A DNA stretch of 64,000 nucleotides from Granulicella sp. L60 (GCF_009765825.1 NZ_LMUR01000003.1:159864-223863); one strand, 5' to 3'; numbered from the stretch's first letter, positions 1 to 9,172 are shown. A program made the numbers and translations. The notes: generated from the letters alone by a model not told the origin.

Positions 1-645
1 GAGGCCTACGACAAGGTTGCGAAGCTGCTTGGACTTGGCTATCCCGGTGGCCCGTGGATCGACGCGCTTGCACCGCTTGGAAACCCTCGCGCCGTGCAGT
101 TTACCTTCGGCCAGATCAAGACCCGCGCACCACGCGAGGGCATCACCAATAAAAAAGCTCCCGCGCCCAGCGAAGGGCCGCACTTCGACTTCTCCTTCAG
201 CGGCATCAAGACCGCCGTTTTGCGCTACGTCGAGACGCATCACCTGCGCGAGAGTATCGAGGCTCGCCGTGCTGTCCTCGCAGCCGACGCGACCATCACG
301 CCGAAGAATGCGCAGGGTCTATGCGACCAGCAGACGCTCGATCTGATCGCGTCGTTCCAGTACGCCGTCGTCGGCAACCTGATGCGTCAGACCTTCGCTG
401 CAGCCGAGGCGTTCGGTGCACGCAGCATCGTCGTCTCCGGTGGCGTGGCCGCAAACTCGGAGCTTCGCCGCCGTCTTCAGGCTGAGGGCGACCGCCGCGG
501 CCTTCCTATCGCCTTTCCTTCGCTTGCGCTCTCTACCGACAACGCCGCTATGATCGCCGCCGCCGCGTGGCCGAAGTTTCTGGCACGAAACTTTGCCCCA
601 GACAGCCTCGGAGCCACGCCTCAGCTCCGGCTCGGCCAGCAGTGA
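1..645 (+). CDS. tsaD: TsaD, tRNA N6-threonylcarbamoyladenosine synthase subunit (5' end outside window)
   Basis: This is the C-terminal 214 residues of TsaD (Kae1/YgjD family). The enzyme transfers the threonylcarbamoyl group from TC-AMP to A37 of ANN-decoding tRNAs, together with TsaB and TsaE, in the cytoplasm. Visible family motifs are GYPGG near the left edge, DFSFSGIKTA, the nucleotide-binding VSGGVAAN and the metal-ligand region STDNAAMIA close to the C terminus. Family proteins are about 340 residues, so roughly 125 residues, including the HxxxH metal motif, lie left of the window. The frame is open from base 1 and stops at TGA 643-645. cysS follows about 120 bases downstream. Confidence 0.96.
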   Translation, partial: EAYDKVAKLLGLGYPGGPWIDALAPLGNPRAVQFTFGQIKTRAPREGITNKKAPAPSEGPHFDFSFSGIKTAVLRYVETHHLRESIEARRAVLAADATITPKNAQGLCDQQTLDLIASFQYAVVGNLMRQTFAAAEAFGARSIVVSGGVAANSELRRRLQAEGDRRGLPIAFPSLALSTDNAAMIAAAAWPKFLARNFAPDSLGATPQLRLGQQ

Positions 646-766
646 TTCCCACCGCAGGCGCCTCCCACGCGAAGATGCCCATATATCAGCTAGAATCATC
701 AAGGAATCCCAAGCGAGAGCAGTCTGCACCGCGCCACGCGCCCGGCTGCGGCGGAAGATAGAATAC

Positions 767-2248
767 GTGGCAACGATTGAACTCTTCAACACTTTGGGCG
801 GCAGGATCGAAGCCCTCGTCCCCGTCGATCAAAAGGCGCTGCGCATGTATTGCTGCGGCCCAACCGTCTACGACTATGGTCACATCGGCAACTTCCGCAC
901 GTTCCTGCACGTCGATGTGCTGCGCCGTGTGATTCGTCAGCAGGGCATCGCGGTCGAACATGTGATGAACATTACGGACGTGGACGACAAGATCATCCGC
1001 AACGCCGGGGCTGCTGGCGTCCCCATCGCACAATATACGGAGAAGTTCGAACGCGCCTTCTTCGAGGATCTGGATGCGCTTGCCATCGAGCGTCCCGAGT
1101 ACATCTCCCATGCCACGGCGTGCATTCCCGACATGGTGGACCTGATTCAGAGGCTCGCCGCGAAGGACATCGCCTACCAGACCGAGGATGGGTCGTGGTA
1201 CTTCCGCATCGCGCGTTTTCCGGAGTACGGCAAGCTCTCGAAGAAAGACTTCGACGGCATTGAGGACGGCGCTCGCGTCGATGTGGATGAGTACGAGAAA
1301 GATGCGGCACGCGACTTCGCGCTGTGGAAGGCGGTCAAGCCCGGCGAGCAGTCGTGGGAGACGTCGCTGGGCACAGGCCGTCCGGGCTGGCACATCGAAT
1401 GCTCCGCGATGGCGACGAAGTTTCTCGGCGAGAACATCGACCTTCATGCGGGCGGCGAAGATCTTATGTTTCCGCATCACGAGAACGAGATCGCACAGTC
1501 GGAGTCCGCGACCGGTCATACGTTTGTTCGCCACTGGATGCACGTCCGTTTTCTGCTGGTCGAAGGCAAGAAGATGTCGAAGTCCGAGGGCAACTTCTAC
1601 ACGCTCCGCGACCTGCTGCTGAAGGGACACCGCGCCTCGGCCATTCGTTTCCTGCTGATCTCCGTGCCCTACCGGCACCAGATGAACTTCACCTTTGACA
1701 GCCTCATCGAATCGACCAATGCGATCGACCGTCTGCGCACCTTTCATCAGCGCATGTTGAAGGGCGGTTTTCCGCACGGCTGCGACGAGGTACTCTCGCA
1801 GCTCACCGGCGAAGCGCGGACCGCGTACACCATCGCGCTTGCGAATGACCTGAACACAGCTGAGGCACGTGCTGCCATCTTCGATCTCGTCCGCGCCGCG
1901 AACTCCGCTGCCGATGCGGGCACGCTGCGCTCGGAGAATGCGACGGAGATTCTCGGCGTCCTCTCGCTCTTTGATGAGGTCTTCGCTGTACTCGAAGACA
2001 AAGACGCCGCCATCACACGCGCTGCGCTGACGTGGGCCGAGGCTGAAGGACGCATCGACGAGGCCGCACCCGAGCTGGTAGCCACGCTCTCGTTCTCCGA
2101 CGCCGACATCGACGCACTCGTTGCTGAACGCACCCAGGCGAAGAAGACACGCAACTTTGCTCGCGCCGACGCCATTCGCAACGACCTTCTCGCCAAAGGC
2201 ATCCTAATGGAAGACTCCAAAGATGGCGTGCGCTGGAAACGCAAATAA
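767..2248 (+). CDS. cysS: Cysteinyl-tRNA synthetase
   Basis: Charges tRNA-Cys with cysteine in the cytoplasm. The class I signatures are both present: the HIGH-type motif GHIGN at residues 38-42, preceded by the zinc-ligand CCGPTVYDY region, and GKKMSKSEGN near residue 268. GWHIECSAM near residue 210 carries a further zinc-binding cysteine. The 493-residue length is normal. The open frame extends upstream to 593, but family alignment starts at MATIELFNTL, so I chose the GTG at 767, with GGAAG about ten bases upstream. A secreted-protein gene begins four bases after the stop, so the two may be cotranscribed. Confidence 0.96.
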   Translation: MATIELFNTLGGRIEALVPVDQKALRMYCCGPTVYDYGHIGNFRTFLHVDVLRRVIRQQGIAVEHVMNITDVDDKIIRNAGAAGVPIAQYTEKFERAFFEDLDALAIERPEYISHATACIPDMVDLIQRLAAKDIAYQTEDGSWYFRIARFPEYGKLSKKDFDGIEDGARVDVDEYEKDAARDFALWKAVKPGEQSWETSLGTGRPGWHIECSAMATKFLGENIDLHAGGEDLMFPHHENEIAQSESATGHTFVRHWMHVRFLLVEGKKMSKSEGNFYTLRDLLLKGHRASAIRFLLISVPYRHQMNFTFDSLIESTNAIDRLRTFHQRMLKGGFPHGCDEVLSQLTGEARTAYTIALANDLNTAEARAAIFDLVRAANSAADAGTLRSENATEILGVLSLFDEVFAVLEDKDAAITRAALTWAEAEGRIDEAAPELVATLSFSDADIDALVAERTQAKKTRNFARADAIRNDLLAKGILMEDSKDGVRWKRK

Positions 2249-2252
2249 ATAG

Positions 2253-2984
2253 ATGATCTTCTCCTTCATGCACCGAATCGCCGCCGCTTCCATACTCGCG
2301 GCAGTGTCTCTTGTGGCGGCTGCACAGACACCGGCTCCCAACACGACAGCGTGGGAGAGCGACACGCTCAATCTGCGCCTCTTCTATCCCTCCGATCTTG
2401 TTAAATCCGACGCGGCTCAGGTGATGCACGATGGCCACCTCACTCTGTCCGGCATCTCCGGAACCGCCGACCCGCAGGTCGCAGACGCTACTCATTGTCT
2501 GCGGCCCATACTTTTGCTGGAGCACCCGGCGTCGAGCACGCCTGACACGGCCAAGCCGCAACCTACCCCGGATGGCGGCCTCACGGAGACGGCCACAGCT
2601 GCAGCCTCCGCGACCGTGCTGCTTGCTGAACTCGACCTCGACTGCCTTACGCCCGAGCAGCAGATGAAGGCGACGAATCTGCTCTCCGAGATGGCCGAGA
2701 CAGTGAACAAAGTTCCAGGCATGAAGTCCATCGCGCAGCCGTCCACGTACACCATCGGCTGGCAGAAGGTTCACATGGCCGCCGCGCAGGGTGTGCCTTC
2801 GGGCGCTGCCGCGCAACTTTATACCATGGGCATCTCGACCAACTGGAACAGCCATCTGCTGGTCTGGTACTTCTCTTCGAACAACATCGACGCGCTCAAC
2901 CGCATCACCAAGACGACGGTGCGATTTGGCCGCGCCCAGGCTGAACCGCTCTATCCCGTAGCTATCGGCACAACGGCCCGCTGA
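2253..2984 (+). CDS. Secreted protein of unknown function (paralogue of 4816-5505)
   Basis: A 243-residue protein with a signal peptide: an N-terminal hydrophobic run ending in VSLVAAAQ, with cleavage probably after AAA or AAQ. The mature part has a NLRLFYPSDLV segment, two cysteines near residues 85 and 130, and a predicted alpha/beta C-terminal half with WYFSSNNIDALNR. I recognise no named domain. The overall order (signal peptide, xFYP segment, Cys, a PSTYTIG-like segment, C-terminal beta strand) resembles the protein at 4816-5505 on the other side of fhs, so the two are probably distant paralogues. A second Met five codons in (2268) is an alternative start. Likely periplasmic or envelope-associated. 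Confidence 0.75.
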   Translation: MIFSFMHRIAAASILAAVSLVAAAQTPAPNTTAWESDTLNLRLFYPSDLVKSDAAQVMHDGHLTLSGISGTADPQVADATHCLRPILLLEHPASSTPDTAKPQPTPDGGLTETATAAASATVLLAELDLDCLTPEQQMKATNLLSEMAETVNKVPGMKSIAQPSTYTIGWQKVHMAAAQGVPSGAAAQLYTMGISTNWNSHLLVWYFSSNNIDALNRITKTTVRFGRAQAEPLYPVAIGTTAR

Positions 2985-3028
2985 TTCGTTCGACCAATTC
3001 CATCTCGCAATAATTTTTTAGAGGTTCC

Positions 3029-4645
3029 GTGACTAAAGATCTCCTTCCTATCGAAGCCATCGTCGCAAAGCTTAACCTGCCCGAGAAGTACGTCGAACGC
3101 CTTGGGCTTTACGGCGCAAAGATCAAACTCGATCTGCTCGAAGACGCCGCACTCCCGGTTCGCGGGAAGCTGATTCTCGTCACGGCGACGACGCCCACCG
3201 TCTCGGGCGAGGGCAAGACCGTCACCTCCATCGGCCTCGTGCAGGGGCTGGAGAAGATCGGCAAGAAGGCGATCATCACCTCGCGTGAACCGTCACTCGG
3301 CCCGGTCTTCGGCATGAAGGGCGGAGCGGCAGGTGGTGGACGTTCGCAGGTCGAGCCGGCGGAGAAGATCAACCTGCACTTTCACGGCGACTTCCACGCC
3401 ATCACCTCGGCGCACAACCTTCTGGCTGCGCTTATCGACTCGCATCTCTTCCACGGCAACCCGCTCGATCTCGATCCCGATGCGATCACATGGCCGCGCG
3501 CGCTCGACATGAACGACCGTGCCCTGCGTCATGTCATCGTCAGTGCGGGCGGCAAGCGTGACGGCGCCAATCGCCACACCGGCTTTCTCATCACGGCTGC
3601 CAGCGAGATCATGGCGATCATGACGCTGGCCGACAGCAGGGAAGACCTTCGCGCGCGTCTGGGCCGTATCGTCATCGGCCAGAACCGCTCCGGCAAGCCT
3701 GTCTTTGCGCGCGACCTGAACGCCACCGGACCGATGATGGCGCTATTGAACGAAGCCATCCTGCCCAATCTCGTCCAGACCACCGAAGGCACACCCGCGT
3801 TCGTCCACTGCGGCCCTTTCGCCAATATCGCTCACGGCACCAGCTCCGTATTGTCGCAGCACATGGGTCTGCGACTGGCTGACTACGTCGTCAACGAGAC
3901 AGGATTCGCCTCCGACCTCGGCTTCGAAAAGTATCTCGACATCGTGATGCCAAGCTCCGGCATCAAGCCTGCTGCCGCCGTGCTGGTCACCACCGTGCAG
4001 TCGGTGCGCAATCAGGGTGCGGGCGATCTCGAAGCGGGGTTTGAGAATCTGAAAAAACACATCGGCATCGTACGCGGCTTCAACCTTCCCGCGATCGTGG
4101 CGATCAACCGCTTTCCCAACGACACTGACGAAGAGTTGAAGTTCCTCGAGACCTACTGCGAGGCACAGGGCGCGGCGTTCGCGCTGTCGGAGGCCTTCGC
4201 CAAGGGTGGAGAAGGCGCAACCGCACTCGCCGAGAAGGTCGTCAGCGTCATCGCTGCAAATCCAAACGTCGCTCCGACGAGTAGCTACGAGAGCAGCGCA
4301 TCTCCGCTGGAGAAGATCACTGCGGTAGCGCAGAAGGTCTACGGTGCGGCTGCGGTCGAACTCACGCCGCAGGCCGAAGAGAAGCTTGCACGCTTCACCG
4401 AGTGGGGTTACGGAGCGCTTCCGGTCTGCATCGCGAAGACGCAGTACTCGCTTACCGACGATCCGAAACAGATGGGTGCGCCTACGGGCTGGACGCTGCA
4501 CATCTCTGACATTGTCCTCTCTGCTGGCGCGGGTTTTCTCGTCGTCATCTCCGGCTCCATGATGCTGATGCCGGGGCTTCCCAAGACCTCTCGTGCGATG
4601 AGCATCGACGTCGATGCAGCGGGCGAGATCACCGGCATGTCGTAG
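3029..4645 (+). CDS. fhs: Formate--tetrahydrofolate ligase
   Basis: ATP-dependent synthesis of 10-formyltetrahydrofolate from formate and THF, feeding purine and Met-tRNA formylation and one-carbon pools. The P-loop TPTVSGEGKT lies near residues 55-64, followed by TSREPSLGPVFG and KGGAAGGGRSQV, both hallmarks of FTHFS. FHGDFHAITSAHNLLAA and the C-terminal TGWTLHISD segment also fit. The 538 residues are slightly short of the usual 555-560. The start is a GTG with GAGG at 3021-3024. It joins sdaA, thiO and the gcv operon in this window as one-carbon/glycine metabolism, although they are not one operon. Confidence 0.96.
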   Translation: MTKDLLPIEAIVAKLNLPEKYVERLGLYGAKIKLDLLEDAALPVRGKLILVTATTPTVSGEGKTVTSIGLVQGLEKIGKKAIITSREPSLGPVFGMKGGAAGGGRSQVEPAEKINLHFHGDFHAITSAHNLLAALIDSHLFHGNPLDLDPDAITWPRALDMNDRALRHVIVSAGGKRDGANRHTGFLITAASEIMAIMTLADSREDLRARLGRIVIGQNRSGKPVFARDLNATGPMMALLNEAILPNLVQTTEGTPAFVHCGPFANIAHGTSSVLSQHMGLRLADYVVNETGFASDLGFEKYLDIVMPSSGIKPAAAVLVTTVQSVRNQGAGDLEAGFENLKKHIGIVRGFNLPAIVAINRFPNDTDEELKFLETYCEAQGAAFALSEAFAKGGEGATALAEKVVSVIAANPNVAPTSSYESSASPLEKITAVAQKVYGAAAVELTPQAEEKLARFTEWGYGALPVCIAKTQYSLTDDPKQMGAPTGWTLHISDIVLSAGAGFLVVISGSMMLMPGLPKTSRAMSIDVDAAGEITGMS

Positions 4646-4759
4646 CTTTCGGCGTCGAAGTGACAGCAGAGATCGCATTGCACGAGGGCGCAGAAACGAC
4701 CTTTCGAATGACGAGAAAAGTGGCGTCCAGGATTCATTTTTTTCTCTTATTTTTTTCGT

Positions 4760-4777
4760 GTGTAAGGCGCCTTACAC
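4760..4777. promoter_or_regulatory. 18-bp perfect palindrome, operator candidate
   Basis: GTGTAAGGCGCCTTACAC is a perfect inverted repeat with no spacer. It lies 38 bases upstream of the ATG of the secreted-protein gene at 4816 and directly after an oligo-T stretch (about 4738-4756). A terminator for fhs is unlikely, because the T-run precedes the palindrome on the + strand. A dimeric repressor or activator site is the simplest reading, but no regulator is identified. Confidence 0.45.
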
Positions 4778-4815
4778 GCGTCTCCCAACCCTGCTCCCGG
4801 TGCTACGATATTTGC

Positions 4816-5505
4816 ATGATGCTTCGTTCTACGGCATTTTCCCTTGCTCTCCTCGTCTGCGTTTCGGTCTGCGTTTTGGCTCAGTCTCAAAGCTCCGCTC
4901 CGGCCAATCCGAATATGCCCAGGAGCTTCCACGACCCTTCTCTGAACGTGACGTACTTCTACCCTGGACGCTTCGTTCCTGATACCGCGAGCACAAGCAC
5001 CTCGGCGGATGCGTCGGCCGCGCCGAAGTGTGCGCAGTCCACGCTCTTCGCCAGTTCCGTCACGCCAGTTGATACTTCGTCTTTCGTGCTTTCGACGATC
5101 GACAACACCTGCCCCAATATTCTGCGCGGCGCCATCACGCTTGGCCCCTTCATTCGCGAGCAGATCCTCCGCCAGCTTAAGCAGTTCGGCGAGCCGACGG
5201 TCACGCAGGAGCCTACGAACTACGCCATCAACGGCCACCCTGCGGCCATCGTCCTTGCCTCCGTTCCCATGACCGAATCTGCGGGCAAGATTCCTCGCAT
5301 CACGTACGCCGCCAAGGTGTGCATGCTCGGCAACATTCCCGTCAAGCCGCGCAAGCGATCCGATCCCGTCGAGCCCACGCGCCACGTCCTCTGCTTCGAC
5401 TTCACCACGCTGCACAGCGACATGCTCAACCTGATGTTCGGCTTCACGATGCAGTTCGACAACGATTCTCCGCAGGCTATGGTTCCTGGCAGCGTGATTC
5501 GCTAG
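4816..5505 (+). CDS. Secreted protein of unknown function (paralogue of 2253-2984)
   Basis: 229 residues with a clear signal peptide (hydrophobic STAFSLALLVCVSVCVLA, cleavage near LAQS). The mature domain has NVTYFYPGRFVPD, several cysteines (KCAQS, NTCPN, KVCML, LCFDF) and a C-terminal TMQFDND strand. No named domain is recognised. It shares order and short segments with the protein at 2253-2984 (FYP; PTNYAI versus PSTYTI). The open frame runs upstream to 4660, but the signal peptide sets the start at ATG 4816 or 4819. A perfect 18-bp palindrome at 4760-4777 suggests regulated transcription. Confidence 0.75.
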   Translation: MMLRSTAFSLALLVCVSVCVLAQSQSSAPANPNMPRSFHDPSLNVTYFYPGRFVPDTASTSTSADASAAPKCAQSTLFASSVTPVDTSSFVLSTIDNTCPNILRGAITLGPFIREQILRQLKQFGEPTVTQEPTNYAINGHPAAIVLASVPMTESAGKIPRITYAAKVCMLGNIPVKPRKRSDPVEPTRHVLCFDFTTLHSDMLNLMFGFTMQFDNDSPQAMVPGSVIR

Positions 5506-5599
5506 CGCCGTTGGTTCGCACCGACGCTCGCGGGGTAGTTCGTGCAATGAAGTTTGATGCCTTTTCATCTGCATCTCTATTCTGACGTAGCCTGTTCTG

Positions 5600-6025
5600 A
5601 TGGAGCCATTTTTAACGACAGGCCCCGCGCTCGCCGTCGTCCTCGAAGAACTGACGCAGCGCGAGCCAATCTTTCATCGTCCGAAGTTCGGCAGATCGCG
5701 AACCGACTTTGAGAATATGATGCACTCCGACTTCTGGGAGATCGGAGTTTCGGGCAAGCGGTACAGCCGCGAGTATGTTCTCTCCGAACTCGAGAAACGC
5801 TTCCCGCACAACGCCGACAGCGCAGAGGGCTCCGACGGCAAAGAAGACGACATTTGGGAGACCAGTGACTTTCACTGCCGCCAGCTCGCTCCCGACATCT
5901 ATCTTCTGACCTACACGTTGCTGCAGGACCACATCCGCAAGACCCGTCGCACCACGCTCTGGCAACGCAGCGATGCTGGCTGGAAGATCCTCTTCCATCA
6001 GGGAACCGTCGTTCAGGAGCCGTAG
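5600..6025 (+). CDS. DUF4440 / SnoaL-like (NTF2 fold) protein
   Basis: 141 residues with the typical DUF4440 pattern: an N-terminal helix (ALAVVLEELTQREPIFHR), then a HSDFWEIGVSGKRYSREYVL segment, and C-terminal strands TYTLLQ and TTLWQRSDAGWKILFHQG. The family has an NTF2-like cone fold that binds small molecules or serves as a non-enzymatic accessory domain. Its cellular role here cannot be told from the sequence. There is no signal peptide, so it is probably cytoplasmic. The next gene is 356 bases away, so it is probably a single-gene unit. Confidence 0.8.
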   Translation: MEPFLTTGPALAVVLEELTQREPIFHRPKFGRSRTDFENMMHSDFWEIGVSGKRYSREYVLSELEKRFPHNADSAEGSDGKEDDIWETSDFHCRQLAPDIYLLTYTLLQDHIRKTRRTTLWQRSDAGWKILFHQGTVVQEP

Positions 6026-6381
6026 CTAGGGATAGCTTTATGCACTCTTAATGCGATCTGTGGTAAGCTGGGCGGCACAGGCACACGGCGCATGAAACTC
6101 CTTTTCTCCATCGACGCAGCCCGGACACAACGAGGCAATATCTCGGAGTGCCGGTCCAAGCGGCACCAGATGCCGCGTCGACACCTGCGCGTCCTGCCCA
6201 GCCTTACGCGACCTAGTCTCTTCGCCGGCGACTAACGCACACCAGCCGGCGAAGTCCCGCCCTCAGAGCACCGTTCCTGCATCTCGCAGATTTGCCGCTG
6301 TTCCTCCCTGAAACCAACGGGAGACAGCCTGGCACGAACGGATAGACTCAACGTACCGCTGCCCAGAAGGAGAAGACTCGC
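6026..6381 (+). other. Non-coding leader region of the aminotransferase gene, with a hairpin
   Basis: 356 bases without a convincing gene. A perfect 10-bp stem (CTTCGCCGGC at 6220-6229 pairing with GCCGGCGAAG at 6245-6254, 15-base loop) is the main structure. It has no T-run, so it is not an intrinsic terminator. A 47-codon frame (6092-6235) ends inside the loop but has no ribosome site or recognisable attenuation codons. The strong Shine-Dalgarno AAGGAGAAG at 6367-6375 serves the aminotransferase start at 6382. Confidence 0.4.
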
Positions 6382-7803
6382 ATGACCACACTTACTGAAA
6401 ATCAGATCGAACGCAAGGCTGAGAGTGCTTACACCTCGACCCAGGCATACAGCCAGTACGGCCCCAAGCTGAAGACCGCGCTTCCCGGGCCGCTCGCCCA
6501 GAAGATCGTCGCAGAAGACGACCGCCTCATCTCCCCCAGCTACACCCGCAGCTACCCCATGGTGGCCAAGTCCGGTCGCGGCATCCGCGTTACCGACGTT
6601 GACGGCAATGAGTTCCTCGACTTCGCCGCCGGCATCGCCGTCAACTCCACCGGCCACTGCCACCCTGAAGTGGTGAAGGCGATTCAGGATCAGGCTGCCG
6701 AACTCATCCACATGTCCGGCACCGACTTCTACTACGAGCACATGACCGCGCTGGCCGATCGTCTCTCCGCCATCGCGCCCATGCCCGGACCGCACAAGTT
6801 CTACTACGGCAACTCCGGCGCCGAGGCGGTGGAGTGCGCCATGAAGCTCGCGCGCTACCACACCGGCCGCCAGAACATCATCAGCTTCTTCGGCGCCTTC
6901 CACGGCCGCACCATGGGCGCGCTCTCGCTCACCGGCTCCAAGCCACAGCAGAAGCGCCGCTTCGCCCCACTGGTTCCCGGCGTTCACCACATCCGTTATC
7001 CGTATGCGTATCGCGGCACCACCGGCGGTCCCGATGAGCAGGAGGCCTTCGCCTTCGACTGCGCACGCTACATCGAAGAGCGGCTCTTCAAGACCATCCT
7101 GCCGGCGGAAGAGGTCGCCGCGATCATCCTCGAACCGATCCAGGGCGAGGGCGGCTACGTGGTCGCGCCTGATAACTTCCTCCGCGAGATCCGCAGCATC
7201 TGCGACCGCCACGGCATCCTCCTCATCGCCGATGAGGTGCAGTCCGGAGCAGGCCGAACCGGCAAGTGGTGGGCGATCGAGCACTCCGGCGTGCAGCCCG
7301 ATATCGTCACCATCGCGAAGGGCATTGCGTCCGGCATGCCGCTCGGCATCTGCATGGCCAAGGCCGAGATCATGGACTGGGTTCCTGGCTCGCATGCCAG
7401 CACATTCGGCGGCAATCCCATCTGCATCGCAGCCGCACTTGCGACGCTGGACATCATCGAGCGCGAAGGCCTGCAGAACGCCTCTACCGTAGGCGAGAAG
7501 ATGCTAAGCCGCCTGCGTCCCTGGGTGGCTAAGCACGCGACTGTCGGCGATGTGCGCGGACGCGGCCTCATGATCGGCGTCGAGATTGTCAAAGACAAGC
7601 AATCCCGCAAGCCCGTAGGCCCGATGCGCGACAGGATCGTCGATCTGGCATTCGAGCGCGGCCTGCTTATACTTGGCTGCGGCGAGACCACACTGCGTCT
7701 CTGTCCGCCGCTCATCCTCAATCAGTCTGAGGCCGATGTCGCGCTCGACATCCTCGAAGAGTGCATCGCCGTGGCTGCCAGCGAGAGCAGTTCAGCCGCC
7801 TAA
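6382..7803 (+). CDS. Class III PLP aminotransferase (acetylornithine / 4-aminobutyrate aminotransferase family)
   Basis: 473 residues of fold-type I class III aminotransferase. It transfers an amino group from an omega-amine (acetylornithine, ornithine or GABA type) to 2-oxoglutarate using PLP. Motifs are NSGAEAVECAMKLAR and GAFHGRTMGALSLTGSK, the PLP-contact Asp in ADEVQSGAGRTG (D284) and the Schiff-base lysine in IAKGIASG (K313). TFGGNPICIAAALATL follows. The N-terminal extension of about 45 residues and overall length are nearer GabT-like than ArgD proteins, but the substrate cannot be fixed from sequence. The ATG has a strong ribosome site, and an intrinsic terminator follows the gene. 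Confidence 0.9.
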   Translation: MTTLTENQIERKAESAYTSTQAYSQYGPKLKTALPGPLAQKIVAEDDRLISPSYTRSYPMVAKSGRGIRVTDVDGNEFLDFAAGIAVNSTGHCHPEVVKAIQDQAAELIHMSGTDFYYEHMTALADRLSAIAPMPGPHKFYYGNSGAEAVECAMKLARYHTGRQNIISFFGAFHGRTMGALSLTGSKPQQKRRFAPLVPGVHHIRYPYAYRGTTGGPDEQEAFAFDCARYIEERLFKTILPAEEVAAIILEPIQGEGGYVVAPDNFLREIRSICDRHGILLIADEVQSGAGRTGKWWAIEHSGVQPDIVTIAKGIASGMPLGICMAKAEIMDWVPGSHASTFGGNPICIAAALATLDIIEREGLQNASTVGEKMLSRLRPWVAKHATVGDVRGRGLMIGVEIVKDKQSRKPVGPMRDRIVDLAFERGLLILGCGETTLRLCPPLILNQSEADVALDILEECIAVAASESSSAA

Positions 7804-7840
7804 CAAGACACTTCGTCCTTCATTCAAACTTCATCACTCC

Positions 7841-7879
7841 AAACGGACTTCGACTCATCTTGTCGAAGTCCGTTTTTTT
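7841..7879 (+). terminator. Intrinsic terminator of the aminotransferase gene
   Basis: A perfect 14-bp stem (AAACGGACTTCGAC with GTCGAAGTCCGTTT) around a 7-base loop runs into a T-run. It sits 37 bases after the stop codon and separates the gene from ribD. Confidence 0.9.
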
Positions 7880-7981
7880 CTTGCGCAATTTCTCTTGCTG
7901 AGTGCGAGCGAGGCTTATCCGAATCCGGCAGGAGCGATGCACCGCGCGCAACTCTCATCGGCAAGCTATCCTTTTAGAAGC

Positions 7982-9172
7982 ATGCCTTCCGCCGCACAAC
8001 ACGAACTCTTCATGCAGCGCGCTCTTAAGCTCGCCGCCGAGACCACAGCCCTCACCTCGCCGAATCCGAAGGTAGGCTGCGTTCTGGTTCGCTCCAGCGC
8101 GGCGACGGACGTTCCCAAAGTCATCGGCGAAGGCGCACACCTCTACGACAACTTCGACCACGCCGAGATCGTAGCCCTCAAGCAAGCCGCCCAGCGCGGC
8201 CTCTCGCCCAAAGGCGCCACCGCCTACGTCACGCTGGAGCCGTGCAGCCACCACGGCCGCACCGGCCCCTGCGCCGACGCGCTCATCGCCGTCGGAATCG
8301 CACGCTGCGTCGTCGCAACGCAGGATCCCAATCCGCAGGTCAGCGGGCAGGGAATCGCCCGACTCCGTGCCGCCGGTATCGAAGTCACCGTCGGCGTCCT
8401 CGAGCAAAGAGCACGCGATCTCAACGAAGCCTTCGCCCACTTCATCCAGCATCGAACGCCCTTCGTCACGCTCAAGGCCGCGATCTCAGTAGACGGCAAA
8501 CTGGCGCCACCGCCAGCCTCCCGCTTTCCCAACCAGCCACACTGGCTCACCGGACCCGCAGCCCGCTACGAGGTCCAGCTCCTCCGCCACGCCTCTGACG
8601 CCGTCCTCACCGGCATCGGCACCGTGCTCGCGGACAACCCCCAGCTCACCGACCGCAGCGGCGTCTTCGGACCAAATAATCTCCCACGCCGCCGCCCGCT
8701 TCTGCGCGTCATCCTGGACACCCACCTCCGCATCCCGCTCAGCTCGCAACTCGTCCGCTCCGCTGCGAACGATCTCCTCATCCTCTGCGCAAAGACCGCG
8801 CTGAGCGCCAAACGAACTGCACTGGAAGAACAGGGCGCCGAGATCGCCATCCTTCCCGACCACGCAGGACGCCTCAGCCTTCCGGCCGTCCTCACCACGC
8901 TCGGCGAGCGCAACATCCTCAGCCTCCTGCTGGAGTGCGGCTCGCACCTCAACGGTAGCTTCATCCGCCAGAACCTCGTCGACAAGGCCATCCTCCTCGT
9001 CGCCGAGACCGAGCTTGGCGAGCAGGCCATTCCGTTTGCTGAGGGCATCGCCTCACCCTACCTCTTCGAGCAATCCCTCCGCCGCGTCACACACGTCAGC
9101 TACGGCCCCGACGCAGGCATCACCGGCTACCTTCACGACCCATGGCAATCAACCTCAGCGCCTAAACCCTAA
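7982..9172 (+). CDS. ribD: Bifunctional riboflavin biosynthesis deaminase/reductase RibD
   Basis: 396 residues. The N-terminal zinc deaminase domain has H60-A-E62 and PCSHHGRTGPC with C88 and C97. It deaminates the pyrimidine of the GTP cyclohydrolase II product. The C-terminal NADPH-dependent reductase domain (TLKAAISVDGKLA, LTGPAARYEVQLLRH, ILDTHLRIPL) reduces the ribose side chain. The frame is open upstream (from 7673), but family alignment begins at MPSAAQHELFMQRALKLA. The ATG at 7937 is less likely, since the GGAG before it is only two bases away. ribE follows 58 bases later, and both act in cytoplasmic flavin synthesis. Confidence 0.95.
   Translation: MPSAAQHELFMQRALKLAAETTALTSPNPKVGCVLVRSSAATDVPKVIGEGAHLYDNFDHAEIVALKQAAQRGLSPKGATAYVTLEPCSHHGRTGPCADALIAVGIARCVVATQDPNPQVSGQGIARLRAAGIEVTVGVLEQRARDLNEAFAHFIQHRTPFVTLKAAISVDGKLAPPPASRFPNQPHWLTGPAARYEVQLLRHASDAVLTGIGTVLADNPQLTDRSGVFGPNNLPRRRPLLRVILDTHLRIPLSSQLVRSAANDLLILCAKTALSAKRTALEEQGAEIAILPDHAGRLSLPAVLTTLGERNILSLLLECGSHLNGSFIRQNLVDKAILLVAETELGEQAIPFAEGIASPYLFEQSLRRVTHVSYGPDAGITGYLHDPWQSTSAPKP

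Noticed and set aside
6092..6235. A 47-codon frame upstream of the aminotransferase as a leader peptide
   Set aside because: There is no ribosome site and no run of regulatory codons. It is kept only as context for the hairpin.
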